Source: a virus
Virus record (IMG/VR): IMGVR_UViG_3300017971_000200
Coordinates: 1 to 64,000 of that record
Direction: 5' to 3' (one strand)
Length of the DNA: 64,000 bases
Shown here: positions 58,440 to 63,905 of the stretch, piece after piece
How positions within the stretch are numbered: position 1 is the first letter of the stretch
How the letters are laid out: each line of letters opens with the position of its first letter
Notes under the pieces: model-generated
The model's input: the letters and a program-made list of their open reading frames with translations, nothing else
Told to the model about the DNA's origin: nothing
Database searches by the model: none
Position numbers and translations under genes: made by a program

Positions 58440-58538
58440 ACCCCGTCACTGCCAGGTTTTACTCAACTGCGCGGGTCGAACACTCCAAACCTACCGCGAA
58501 TCGGTTTTGGAGACGGTGGAATTGAACCACCACGGGAT
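58440..58538 (-). ncRNA. Stem-closed tRNA-like element with T-arm at its 5' side
   Basis: 99 nt between two tRNAs. Outer 7-bp stem ATCCCGT/ACGGGGT, then hairpins GGTGG-TTCAATT-CCACC (a T-arm), CTCCAAAACC/GGTTTGGAG and TTCGAC/GTTGAG. The T-arm is first instead of last, so this looks like a rearranged or permuted tRNA, or an independent structured RNA. Confidence 0.45.
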
Positions 58539-58541
58539 TAG

Positions 58542-58613
58542 TGGGAGCACCAGGAATCGAACCCGGAACTGGAGGTTAAGAGCCAACTGCGTTCCCAATT
58601 ACGCCATACTCCC
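58542..58613 (-). tRNA. tRNA-Lys(CTT)
   Basis: Acceptor GGGAGTA/TGCTCCC, D-arm GGCGTAATTGGGAACGC, anticodon arm GTTGG-CTCTTAA-CCTCC with two mismatches in the stem, T-arm CCGGG-TTCGATT-CCTGG, A73. Confidence 0.75.
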
Positions 58614-58620
58614 ATAACTA

Positions 58621-58704
58621 CTTTTCACCAAACTATATCAAAAATACCTACTTTTCACGATCAGTAACCATTTTTCACCAAATGACCTTGAAAATACCTA
58701 CTTT
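58621..58704. repeat. Two 34-nt direct repeats, 50-nt period
   Basis: Copies at 58621-58655 and 58671-58704: (C/T)TTTTCACCAA, about 10 variable nt, AAAATACCTA, CTTT. Fixed spacing of exactly 50 between tRNA-Lys and tRNA-Phe. Purpose unknown; might be processing signals. Confidence 0.7.
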
Positions 58705-58705
58705 G

Positions 58706-58784
58706 TGGGAGCAGTCGGGATCGAACCGACGACACCCCGGGCTTCAACCGAGTGCTCTACCATTCTAATCTGAGCTACACTCCC
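58706..58784 (-). tRNA. tRNA-Phe(GAA)
   Basis: Acceptor GGGAGTG/TGCTCCC, anticodon arm CTCGG-TTGAAGC-CCGGG, T-arm GTCGG-TTCGATC-CCGAC, A73; D-loop enlarged by ATTAGA. Confidence 0.88.
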
Positions 58785-58793
58785 ATATATAAA

Positions 58794-58912
58794 ATAAAAT
58801 CGATCTTCCTCACATCCCTTTACTCTTGGAAGAATTGATAGAATACGTCTATCTCTTGATAAATGATATATAGGCCAGGGTTTGGCGACCCTTACACCAT
58901 CAACGATTTTAT
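58794..58912 (-). ncRNA. Stem-closed spacer element between tRNAs
   Basis: Outer perfect 9-bp stem ATAAAATCG/CGATTTTAT; inside are hairpins TCTTCC/GGAAGA, GATAGA/TCTATC and AGGGT/ACCCT. No ORF, no T-arm motif. Cloverleaf-like layout but 119 nt long. Confidence 0.5.
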
Positions 58913-58914
58913 AG

Positions 58915-59034
58915 TTGCGCGAGTAGGATTCGAACCTACATCCTTCCTTTCCAATAAGATAACGTTTCTCCAGCGGCCCTGTTAGGACAAAAACGAAGCA
59001 ACGGTTTTAGATGTTACCATTACACCATCGCGCA
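58915..59034 (-). tRNA. tRNA-like gene with ~48-nt insertion after the anticodon arm
   Basis: 120 nt. Perfect acceptor TGCGCGA/TCGCGCA, D-arm GTGT-AATGGTA-ACAT, T-arm GTAGG-TTCGAAT-CCTAC, A73, so both ends are sound. Anticodon arm AAAAC/GTTTT has a 9-nt loop CGTTGCTTC (TGC possible, Ala). The variable region is ~50 nt with GTCCT/AGGGC and contains ATCTTATTGGA, also found in the tRNA-Ile insertion. Confidence 0.55.
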
Positions 59035-59042
59035 AATTAAAA

Positions 59043-59255
59043 CTATTTTTTTACTACCCTATATTGTGTTTTGCGGTAATTCTTCCAATTCTTTTTCTCT
59101 CGTTTTGGAAGATACCACCATCCACAACCACCATATATACTACCGGTTCTTTGTAAACAAATCATACAAGGTACGTCTCTTACGTGTTTCCATTGTAATT
59201 TTTTGTAGACACTACTATTTGTAGTATTCTTTAGCGTTTCTCTTTTTCTCGTCAT
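59043..59255 (-). CDS. 70-residue basic protein, paralogue A
   Basis: Start ATG 59255 (AAGGAG). MTRKRETLKNTTNSSVYKKL; C-x2-C (PCMICLQ) and ending WKNYRKTQYRVVKK, almost identical to the end of the next gene. Basic, probably RNA or DNA binding. Confidence 0.55.
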   Translation of the reverse strand: MTRKRETLKNTTNSSVYKKLQWKHVRDVPCMICLQRTGSIYGGCGWWYLPKREKKNWKNYRKTQYRVVKK

Positions 59256-59297
59256 TTTGATTCTCCTTATGTAATGTTTGACCACTACTAAGGAAAA

Positions 59298-59510
59298 TCA
59301 TTCTCCATATTCATCATACATTATTACCTTGTATTGTGTTTTTCTGTAATGTTTCCAATTTTTACGATAATACGTTCTTTGGTTTTCATTACGATTATAT
59401 TTACAACGTGAACATGAAATGATACATTGTAGTTCACGATAACGTTTTAACGCTAAGTTGTAAATACGACTGTTAGTTGTTGTATCAACTATTCTTTTGT
59501 ATTTCGCCAT
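59298..59510 (-). CDS. 70-residue basic protein, paralogue B
   Basis: MAKYKRIVDTTTNSRIYNLA, IISCSRCKYNRNENQ (C-x2-C), then YRKNWKHYRKTQYKVIMYDE. Shares TTNS...Y and the NWK-YRKTQY end with its neighbour, so a tandem duplication. Unknown role. Confidence 0.55.
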   Translation of the reverse strand: MAKYKRIVDTTTNSRIYNLALKRYRELQCIISCSRCKYNRNENQRTYYRKNWKHYRKTQYKVIMYDEYGE

Positions 59511-59635
59511 TTGGTTTCTCCTTGAGTTAAAATTTACTTAACTCAAACGAAACCACTCCCTACATAATGTGTAAAATATGTCATATTATCTCCCGTTTTG
59601 ACACATAATTGGTAATATATGTCACTTTATTTTTG

Positions 59636-59718
59636 TGGTAAGGGTAGGATTTGAACCTACGAACCCTTGCGAGACCGGTTTTACAGACCGGCGCCTTTAA
59701 CCACTCGGCCACCCTACC
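59636..59718 (-). tRNA. tRNA-Tyr(GTA)
   Basis: Class II: acceptor GGTAGGG/CCTTACC, D-arm GGCCGAGTGGTTAAAGGC, anticodon arm CCGGT-CTGTAAA-ACCGG, long variable arm, T-loop TTCAAAT, A73. Confidence 0.93.
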
Positions 59719-59749
59719 AAATCTTATTCTAAACCAATACTATATCTCA

Positions 59750-59902
59750 TTAGTAATCAACTTTCCCGCGACAAGCTTTACGGGATTGTTCACGTTTTTT
59801 GTTTTTGATTTTACGAACACGGTAACGTCCATCAAAGAAACCATCACGTTTCTGGATTTCTCTCAAAACACCTTTGTTCATATTTATGTTTACATTACTC
59901 AT
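59750..59902 (-). CDS. 50-residue basic protein
   Basis: Start ATG 59902 overlaps the upstream stop (TAATG). MSNVNINMNKGVLREIQKRD then a very basic end (RVRKIKNKKREQSRKACRGK). Ribosome-like basic charge. Unknown. Confidence 0.5.
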   Translation of the reverse strand: MSNVNINMNKGVLREIQKRDGFFDGRYRVRKIKNKKREQSRKACRGKVDY

Positions 59903-60147
59903 TAGACCATCACTACTTTCTTTTGTTTCAACCAAGTTAGACAATCATCTAACTCTTGTTCATCTATTTCGCCATTCAATAACTGACACTGCCAGTTCAA
60001 CATATTTGAGATAACTTCTTTCCTTACAAACTTCCCTTTTGGGAAATCATCTAAGGCTAATCCTAACAAAGGCGTAGTATCTACACCAGGATAAGTCTTT
60101 CCATTTCTCAAATCGTCAACTACTTCTTTTACGTCAGCTTTTGTCAT
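59902..60147 (-). CDS. 81-residue hypothetical protein
   Basis: MTKADVKEVVDDLRNGKTYP then FVRKEVISNMLNWQCQLLNG; helical, acidic. Driven by a TTGACA promoter at 60178-60206. Confidence 0.5.
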   Translation of the reverse strand: MTKADVKEVVDDLRNGKTYPGVDTTPLLGLALDDFPKGKFVRKEVISNMLNWQCQLLNGEIDEQELDDCLTWLKQKKVVMV

Positions 60148-60177
60148 TTCTCAAATCCTCTCTAAATGTTATACCTA

Positions 60178-60206
60178 AATATACAACATTTTTTTGGATT
60201 TGTCAA
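60178..60206 (-). promoter_or_regulatory. Sigma-70-type promoter, AACAGTTGACA class
   Basis: Minus strand AAAACAGTTGACA, 17 nt, TATATT; lies between tRNA-Val and the gene at 60147. Confidence 0.8.
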
Positions 60207-60226
60207 CTGTTTTCTGGTTTTTTTTG

Positions 60227-60300
60227 TACCGCGAGTTGGATTTGAACCAACGACTTCCTGCTTGTAAGGCAGACACTCTAAACCCCTGAGTTACCGCGGC
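60227..60300 (-). tRNA. tRNA-Val(TAC)
   Basis: Acceptor GCCGCGG/TCGCGGT (G1-U72), anticodon arm TCTGC-CTTACAA-GCAGG, T-arm GTTGG-TTCAAAT-CCAAC, A73. Confidence 0.92.
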
Positions 60301-60309
60301 ATATAATGT

Positions 60310-60460
60310 TCCTTTGGTACGAGAGGCAAGACTTCATCCTTGCGCTTATGTATTGTAACCTATATGATCAACCTATAAGCCATACATCGTATGGAAGCGA
60401 ATCAAACATACAGCGCTGACTTTGTTTGACTTTTTCTCTACCTCTCTCGCCAGAGAAACA
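60310..60460 (-). ncRNA. Structured spacer element between tRNAs
   Basis: No ORF. Pairs seen: CGAGAG/CTCTCG (outer), GCAAG/CTTGC, CCATAC/GTATGG, TCAAAC/GTTTGA and TTCTCT/AGAGAA. Similar in style to other spacers of the array. Confidence 0.4.
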
Positions 60461-60465
60461 TTGTG

Positions 60466-60539
60466 CTCCACCGGTAGGATTCGAACCTACGACAAGTCGG
60501 TTAACAGCCGACCGCTCTACCTGACTGAGCTACAGTGGA
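60466..60539 (-). tRNA. tRNA-Asn(GTT)
   Basis: Acceptor TCCACTG/CGGTGGA, canonical D-arm, anticodon arm GTCGG-CTGTTAA-CCGAC, T-arm GTAGG-TTCGAAT-CCTAC, G73 as expected for Asn. Confidence 0.95.
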
Positions 60540-60545
60540 ATTTGG

Positions 60546-60617
60546 CTGGCCCGCCTGGACTTGAACCAGGAATGCTTGAGTCAAAGTCAAGTGTGTTGCC
60601 AATTACACCACGAGCCA
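60546..60617 (-). tRNA. tRNA-Gln(TTG)
   Basis: Acceptor TGGCTCG/CGGGCCA (U1-A72), D-arm GTGT-AATTGGCA-ACAC, anticodon arm CTTGA-CTTTGAC-TCAAG, T-loop TTCAAGT, G73. Classic Gln features. Confidence 0.92.
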
Positions 60618-60625
60618 ATTTCTTG

Positions 60626-60698
60626 TGGAGGCCCTGAGAATCGAACTCAGCTCTTCACGGGCTTCAACCGAACGCTTCACCAGGATAGCTTGACCTCC
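60626..60698 (-). tRNA. Second tRNA-Phe(GAA), divergent
   Basis: Acceptor GGAGGTC/GGCCTCC, A8 instead of U8, anticodon arm TTCGG-TTGAAGC-CCGTG with one mismatch, T-arm CTGAG-TTCGATT-CTCAG, A73. Diverged from the Phe at 58706. Confidence 0.75.
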
Positions 60699-60706
60699 AA
60701 AAAAAA

Positions 60707-60822
60707 TGGGTAAGTGTCGAATAAGATAAATCTCCCAAAGGGAGTTGTGGGGCTTGATCCCACGGCGATCCAGATTCGTAAATCCGACCGCCAACCAGGT
60801 AACCTTATCCATCGACCCACTT
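60707..60822 (-). tRNA. tRNA-Arg(ACG)-like gene with extended stems
   Basis: Inner acceptor GGATAAG/CTTATTC (C66-C72 strand separated from the T-stem by a CTCCC/GGGAG hairpin), extended anticodon arm GGCGGTC.../...GATCGCC around a loop holding TTACGAA (anticodon ACG), T-arm GTGGG-ATCAAGC-CCCAC with A54. Too long for a normal tRNA. Confidence 0.5.
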
Positions 60823-60824
60823 AG

Positions 60825-61017
60825 TTCTCAGAGTTGGAATCGAACCAACTTCCGTACAAGGTTTATTGTAGTTACTTACTATTCACACATTGTTTATTTT
60901 TCAGGCCTCAATGTGTGGGCTTCACTACAATCTCACTTGATTCTACTTAGATTCGGCTGATCGCGATCAGCAGGAACGATCTAAGTCAACGTGTCTTACC
61001 GCATAAACGATCCAAGA
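60825..61017 (-). tRNA. tRNA-like gene with ~130-nt structured insertion
   Basis: 193 nt. Ends are tRNA-like: acceptor TCTTGGA/TCTGAGA (all 7 pairs with two wobbles), D-arm GTTT-ATGCGGTA-AGAC, T-arm GTTGG-TTCGATT-CCAAC, A73. Between D-arm and T-arm are nested stems: CTTAGAT/ATCTAAG round a perfect 16-nt palindrome GCTGATCGCGATCAGC, and ATTGTAGT/ACTACAAT enclosing CACACATTG/CAATGTGTG. No anticodon can be assigned safely. Confidence 0.5.
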
Positions 61018-61018
61018 G

Positions 61019-61093
61019 CGGAACCGACGGGACTTGAACCCGCAAGCCTTCGCCTTGACAGGGCGATGTGCTAACCAATTACACCACGGCTCC
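61019..61093 (-). tRNA. tRNA-Asp(GTC)
   Basis: Acceptor GGAGCCG/CGGTTCC, D-arm GTGTAATTGGTTAGCAC, anticodon arm TCGCC-CTGTCAA-GGCGA, T-arm GCGGG-TTCAAGT-CCCGT, G73 as in Asp. Confidence 0.95.
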
Positions 61094-61132
61094 AAATAAG
61101 AACAGTTTCACATCTTGTTCAGGATGTAAAAA

Positions 61133-61552
61133 TTACTGCAACAACGTCAGGTTCAGGAATGGGAAATGTCTTTTCAACTCAACTTCGTGTTTCAATAATA
61201 CCTTAGCTTCCGGTTCCGCTTTCAATAAGACATCTAAAGAATCGTAGTAAGTAACATCGTTGACTTCCGCTTCCCAGCCGTAGCAAGAACAGTGTCCGTC
61301 ATACAATACTGCCCATCTACCATCTTTAGTTATTCCTATTTCAGTAGCGCCTTCTTCGTAATCATCCAAGTAAAACCCATCATACATTATCAACCACACT
61401 ACTTCAACACCTTTCAACGCAAATTGTAAACGATCAATGTTATCAACTCCAGATTCAATAGCATATTCCCCGTAGAATCCGTTGTCATAACTTTCCTGCA
61501 ACGCTTTTTGTTGATAGTTGTACGCTTTTCTCCAAGTTTGTAAAGTTTTCAT
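61133..61552 (-). CDS. Hypothetical protein with CSCYGWE motif
   Basis: 139 residues, GGAG start site. DGRWAVLYDGHCSCYGWEAE is a conserved pattern that I recall from small phage and bacterial proteins of unknown function. Soluble alpha/beta. Interrupts the tRNA array. Confidence 0.6.
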   Translation of the reverse strand: MKTLQTWRKAYNYQQKALQESYDNGFYGEYAIESGVDNIDRLQFALKGVEVVWLIMYDGFYLDDYEEGATEIGITKDGRWAVLYDGHCSCYGWEAEVNDVTYYDSLDVLLKAEPEAKVLLKHEVELKRHFPFLNLTLLQ

Positions 61553-61667
61553 GGCAATTCTCCTTATGTTAGTTTATGGTTTCTAAGTAGTTAAGAATTG
61601 CTTAACTTTACCATACCTATCATTTGGATTGTCGCCTAAAAAATTTACTTCTCAAAGATCAAACTTG

Positions 61668-61740
61668 TGCCCCCACTTGGATTCGAACCAAGAACTCACC
61701 GCTTAAAAGGCGGGTGCGTTACCATTGACGCCATGGAGGC
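61668..61740 (-). tRNA. tRNA-Lys(TTT)
   Basis: Acceptor GCCTCCA/TGGGGGC, D-arm GCGTCAATGGTAACGC, anticodon arm CCCGC-CTTTTAA-GCGGT, T-arm CTTGG-TTCGAAT-CCAAG, A73. Confidence 0.92.
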
Positions 61741-61742
61741 AA

Positions 61743-61982
61743 TTACATACTATTTTTTATCGCACTTACTATTTGGTAAAAATTCATTATCGTCCAATTC
61801 TTGTATACCATCACTTCACCATCAGAATAATGAACTACCATTTTTATTTTTCCATAAAATTTACATATTTTGTCGCCGTTCTCGTTGATAAATGTGACCT
61901 TGTTATTCTCTACAATAAAATCACACTCAACTTCAATGGCGACCCACTTGTAAAAATCGTAAAAAACTCTATCATTGTCCAT
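61743..61982 (-). CDS. 79-residue hypothetical protein
   Basis: MDNDRVFYDFYKWVAIEVEC, beta-rich (KVTFINENGDKICKFYGKIK). Strong TTGACA promoter upstream. Stop 2 nt from tRNA-Lys. Unknown. Confidence 0.5.
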   Translation of the reverse strand: MDNDRVFYDFYKWVAIEVECDFIVENNKVTFINENGDKICKFYGKIKMVVHYSDGEVMVYKNWTIMNFYQIVSAIKNSM

Positions 61983-62007
61983 CGTTTATTCCTTTAACGT
62001 ATATATA

Positions 62008-62036
62008 AATATACGAAAAAAATGTAAACTTGTCAA
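62008..62036 (-). promoter_or_regulatory. Sigma-70-type promoter, AACAGTTGACA class
   Basis: Minus strand AAACAGTTGACA, 17 nt, TATATTTATATATA, 26 nt before 61982. Confidence 0.8.
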
Positions 62037-62056
62037 CTGTTTTTTCAGATTTTTTG

Positions 62057-62128
62057 TAGGCCTGCAAGGTAACGATCCTTGTTCTCCCGCTTAAAAGGCG
62101 GGTGCTTCACCATTAAAGCTTCAGACCC
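62057..62128 (-). tRNA. Second tRNA-Lys(TTT), aberrant T-loop
   Basis: Acceptor GGGTCTG/CAGGCCT (G1-U72), A8, anticodon arm CCCGC-CTTTTAA-GCGGG, T-loop ATCGTTA instead of TTCGAAT, A73. The T-loop loses U54, so tertiary contacts are abnormal. Confidence 0.72.
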
Positions 62129-62136
62129 ATAATTTG

Positions 62137-62209
62137 TGGAGCTACTCGGATTCGAACCGAGAACTCAGGCTTGCAAGGCGAGCGTAGTTCCCATTACTAC
62201 CATAGCCCC
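62137..62209 (-). tRNA. tRNA-Ala(TGC)
   Basis: Acceptor GGGGCTA/TAGCTCC with G3-U70, the alanine identity pair; D-arm GTAGTAATGGGAACTAC; anticodon loop CTTGCAA; two stem mismatches; T-arm CTCGG-TTCGAAT-CCGAG; A73. Confidence 0.88.
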
Positions 62210-62219
62210 ATATCATTTG

Positions 62220-62292
62220 TGGAGACGATCGGAATCGAACCGACCACAGTCTGCTTGCAAGGCAGTCTCGCCCCCTTGGCACATGCGCCCCC
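62220..62292 (-). tRNA. Second tRNA-Ala(TGC)
   Basis: Acceptor GGGGGCG/CGTCTCC also has G3-U70. Anticodon arm CTGC-CTTGCAA-GCAG, T-arm GTCGG-TTCGATT-CCGAT, A73; D-arm irregular (GCCAAGGGGGC). Two Ala genes with the same anticodon but different bodies. Confidence 0.8.
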
Positions 62293-62344
62293 ATAAAAGA
62301 CAATCGTTTTAGGTTATCTCAACTCAAACAACCTTTTTTACTTG

Positions 62345-62415
62345 TCCGCACAGAGAGAATCGAACTCCCATTTACTGGATATAAGCCAGGTGCTCTACCG
62401 TTGAACTATGCGCGG
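62345..62415 (-). tRNA. tRNA-Ile(TAT)
   Basis: Acceptor CCGCGCA/TGTGCGG, D-arm GTTC-AACGGTA-GAGC, anticodon arm CCTGG-CTTATAT-CCAGT, T-arm GGGAG-TTCGATT-CTCTC, A73. Anticodon TAT reads AUA, useful for an AT-rich genome. Confidence 0.85.
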
Positions 62416-62418
62416 ATA

Positions 62419-62497
62419 AATGAACAAGTATTGTATTGGAAAGCGGGCATTAGCCCAACTCCATCATGAAAGGATAACCCAATACTTTCGGCTCATT
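62419..62497 (-). ncRNA. GAGCCGAA-family spacer element 1
   Basis: Minus strand AATGAGCCGAA at the 5' side; closing stem AATGA/TCATT, second stem AGTATTG/CAATACT, apical hairpin GGGC-TAAT-GCCC. Between tRNA-Ile and tRNA-Trp. Confidence 0.55.
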
Positions 62498-62499
62498 AG

Positions 62500-62570
62500 C
62501 AAGGGCGACAGGAATCGAACCCGCCACACCAGGATTTGGAGTCCCGGTCGTCACCTTGACATACGCCCCT
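62500..62570 (-). tRNA. tRNA-Trp(CCA)
   Basis: Acceptor AGGGGCG/CGCCCTT, short D-arm, anticodon arm CGGGA-CTCCAAA-TCCTG, T-arm GCGGG-TTCGATT-CCTGT, G73; the AGGGGCG start is that of bacterial tRNA-Trp. Confidence 0.92.
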
Positions 62571-62578
62571 ATAATTTG

Positions 62579-62661
62579 TACCGACACTCGGATTCGAACC
62601 GAGACGGGATTTCTCCCACTCGCTTTTGAAACGAGCGTGTCTACCATTCCACCATATCGGC
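62579..62661 (-). tRNA. tRNA-Leu(CAA)
   Basis: Class II. Acceptor GCCGATA/TGTCGGT (G1-U72), anticodon arm CTCGT-TTCAAAA-GCGAG, variable arm TGGGAGAAATCCCGT, T-arm CTCGG-TTCGAAT-CCGAG, A73. Confidence 0.92.
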
Positions 62662-62666
62662 ATAAT

Positions 62667-62766
62667 GTCAAGGATTTTCACTACACAAAAGTTGACATAT
62701 CTATGTAGTAAAGGCGTTTTACGTTTGTCGGTCTAAGTCAACCTCGACCTTTCCCACGACCTTGAC
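62667..62766 (-). ncRNA. Stem-closed spacer element, GTCAAGG type
   Basis: Outer perfect 7-bp stem GTCAAGG/CCTTGAC, internal hairpin ACTACA/TGTAGT. The second stem of the spacer at 62946 (GTTAAGG/CCTTGAC) is nearly the same. No ORF. Confidence 0.5.
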
Positions 62767-62775
62767 GTACCTTAG

Positions 62776-62858
62776 TAGCACTGGAGAGATTCGAACTCTC
62801 ATGTATGTTTCAACCGCCGGGTTTAAGCCGACTGCGTATGCCATTCCGCCACAGTGCC
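62776..62858 (-). tRNA. tRNA-Leu(TAA)
   Basis: Class II. Acceptor GGCACTG/CAGTGCT (G1-U72), anticodon arm GTCGG-CTTAAAC-CCGGC, T-arm GAGAG-TTCGAAT-CTCTC, A73. Confidence 0.93.
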
Positions 62859-62868
62859 ATATATTTTG

Positions 62869-62941
62869 TAGCACCACCCGGATTCGAACCGAGATCTGTG
62901 GGGCGAAAACCCACTATCCTAAACCATTAGACGATGATGCC
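62869..62941 (-). tRNA. tRNA-Glu(TTC)
   Basis: Acceptor GGCATCA/TGGTGCT (G1-U72), D-arm GTCTAATGGTTTAGGA, anticodon arm GTGGG-TTTTCGC-CCCAC, T-loop TTCGAAT, A73. Confidence 0.92.
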
Positions 62942-62945
62942 ATAT

Positions 62946-63031
62946 AATGAGCAAATAGTTGTCAAGGAATAACCCCGAAGGGCTATTGGATTCGAACCAA
63001 TTTAACCGATAACCTTAACATTCGGCTCATT
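62946..63031 (-). ncRNA. GAGCCGAA-family spacer element 2
   Basis: Closing stem AATGAG/CTCATT, second stem GTTAAGG/CCTTGAC, a T-arm-like hairpin ATTGG-TTCGAAT-CCAAT, and AATAGCCC-TTCG-GGGTTATT with a stable UUCG loop. Looks like a tRNA relic or a tRNA-derived RNA. Confidence 0.55.
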
Positions 63032-63033
63032 TG

Positions 63034-63108
63034 TCGGGATAGACGGATTCGAACCGCCGATCCCATGCTCCCAAAGCATGTGCGTTAGCCAGACTACGCT
63101 ATATCCCG
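63034..63108 (-). tRNA. tRNA-Pro(TGG)
   Basis: Acceptor CGGGATA/TATCCCG with C1-G72 (a Pro feature), anticodon arm CATGC-TTTGGGA-GCATG, T-arm GGCGG-TTCGAAT-CCGTC, A73. Confidence 0.95.
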
Positions 63109-63115
63109 ATAAAAG

Positions 63116-63187
63116 TCTGAGCGGCTGGGCTCGAACCAGCGCGTTCCCGGTTCCAAGCCGGGGTTCTTCCAACTGAACTACGCCCAG
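63116..63187 (-). tRNA. Second tRNA-Pro(TGG)
   Basis: Acceptor CTGGGCG/CGCTCAG (C1-G72), D-arm GTTCAGTTGGAAGAAC, anticodon loop CTTGGAA, T-arm GCTGG-TTCGAGC-CCAGC, A73. Same anticodon as the neighbour, diverged body. Confidence 0.85.
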
Positions 63188-63194
63188 ATAATAA

Positions 63195-63264
63195 AACGAA
63201 CAAGAGTGACCAACGAGTTTTGTTCTTTTTGACAGGAAAGATAATCGTCAATCTTCGGCTCGTT
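63195..63264 (-). ncRNA. GAGCCGAA-family spacer element 3
   Basis: Closing stem AACGA/TCGTT (covaries with AATGA/TCATT of element 1), then AAGA/TCTT, TGAC/GTCA and hairpin TTGAC/GTCAA. Same motif order as elements 1 and 2. Confidence 0.55.
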
Positions 63265-63267
63265 TAG

Positions 63268-63340
63268 AGTACCATATCGGATTCGAACCGATACCACCGA
63301 CTTGGAAGGACGGAATGCTACCGTTAAACACCAATGGTAC
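63268..63340 (-). tRNA. tRNA-Gly(TCC)
   Basis: Acceptor GTACCAT/ATGGTAC, D-arm GTGTTTAACGGTAGCAT, anticodon arm CCGTC-CTTCCAA-GTCGG with one U-U mismatch, T-arm ATCGG-TTCGAAT-CCGAT, U73 (Gly). Confidence 0.88.
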
Positions 63341-63347
63341 ATAAAAG

Positions 63348-63419
63348 TTGCGGGAGTGAGAATTGAACTCACGTGGCTCGGCTTATGAAACCGAGTGGGC
63401 GACCAACAGCCTTCCCACA
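63348..63419 (-). tRNA. tRNA-Met(CAT) or Ile2(CAT)
   Basis: Acceptor TGTGGGA/TCCCGCA (U1-A72), short D-arm GGC/GCC, anticodon arm TCGGT-TTCATAA-GCCGA, T-arm GTGAG-TTCAATT-CTCAC, A73. No initiator G-C run. Confidence 0.85.
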
Positions 63420-63426
63420 ATAAAAG

Positions 63427-63585
63427 TGCTCCGTTAAGGATTCGAACCTCGTTTAGTTATACCATGCTACACCTTGGCCCAGGACTTTGGTATAACCTAC
63501 TCTTTCATCTTAGTGAACTGACTTGAATCAGTGTAGTAACTCAAGACTTCATTCTAAAACTATTAGACCATCTTCTAACCGGAAC
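63427..63585 (-). tRNA. tRNA-like gene with ~95-nt insertion at the anticodon loop
   Basis: 159 nt. Acceptor GTTCCGG/ACGGAGC (six of seven pairs), D-stem TTAGA/TCTAA, anticodon stem TAGTT...AACTA, T-loop TTCGAAT. Between TAGTT and AACTA lie a CTGA/TCAG hairpin and a long stem GTTATACCA/TGGTATAAC. Position matches the usual tRNA intron site. Anticodon not certain. Confidence 0.5.
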
Positions 63586-63594
63586 ATATAAGGC

Positions 63595-63734
63595 TGCCTG
63601 AGGCCGGAATCGAACCGGCTTGAAAACCCATTTCGTACTTTGTGGTTTTCTTTAGCGACCCCAGCGATTCTGTCTCAGTTAGTACGAACCAAAACATATT
63701 CTTTTCTGGGCGCCCCACTCCAGTGGGCTCGGGC
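63595..63734 (-). tRNA. tRNA-like gene with ~70-nt insertion
   Basis: 140 nt. Acceptor GCCCGAG/CTCAGGC (one C-A mismatch), T-arm GCCGG-TTCGATT-CCGGC, A73. Instead of a D-arm there is CCCACT-GG-AGTGGG, and the middle has a perfect 8-bp stem TTCGTACT/AGTACGAA. No clear anticodon. Confidence 0.42.
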
Positions 63735-63740
63735 GTTTAG

Positions 63741-63822
63741 TACCTTCGGAGAGATTCGAACTCTCATGTCCTTTGGACGCTGGTTTCTAAAACCAGTGTG
63801 TATGCCGTTCCACCACGAAGGC
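63741..63822 (-). tRNA. tRNA-Leu(TAG)
   Basis: Class II. Acceptor GCCTTCG/CGAAGGT (G1-U72), anticodon arm CTGGT-TTTAGAA-ACCAG, variable arm CGTCCAAAGGACAT, T-arm GAGAG-TTCGAAT-CTCTC, A73. Confidence 0.93.
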
Positions 63823-63828
63823 AAATAG

Positions 63829-63902
63829 TGCGGGAAGTAGGTTTTGTATCCTACAACTTCGGGCTTACTCACCCGATGTTTTTTCTCTTAAACTATTCCC
63901 AC
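63829..63902 (-). tRNA. tRNA-like gene with deviant D- and T-loops
   Basis: Acceptor GTGGGAA/TTCCCGC, D-stem GTTT/AAAC with loop AAGAGAAA (no GG), anticodon stem TCGGG/CCCGA with an even-sized loop, T-stem GTAGG/CCTAC with loop ATACAAAA (no TTC). Because the GG of the D-loop normally pairs with the TTC of the T-loop, both losses match. Mitochondria-like; no anticodon assigned. Confidence 0.5.
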
Positions 63903-63905
63903 TTG

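Noticed and set aside
58621-58704. Insertion sequence or attachment site
   Set aside because: Only two imperfect 34-nt direct repeats at 50-nt spacing, no transposase or integrase gene in the window and no terminal inverted repeats.
60603-60812. 69-residue minus-strand frame in the tRNA array
   Set aside because: Entirely covered by tRNA-Phe and the Arg-like gene; no ribosome site.
62450-62681. Two minus-strand frames of 61-73 residues
   Set aside because: They run through tRNA-Trp and tRNA-Leu; words such as GGFDSCRPC are typical shadows of tRNA genes.
58305-63734. CRISPR array
   Set aside because: The repeated GGATTCGAACC words are T-arms of different tRNAs, not a fixed repeat with unique spacers of equal length.
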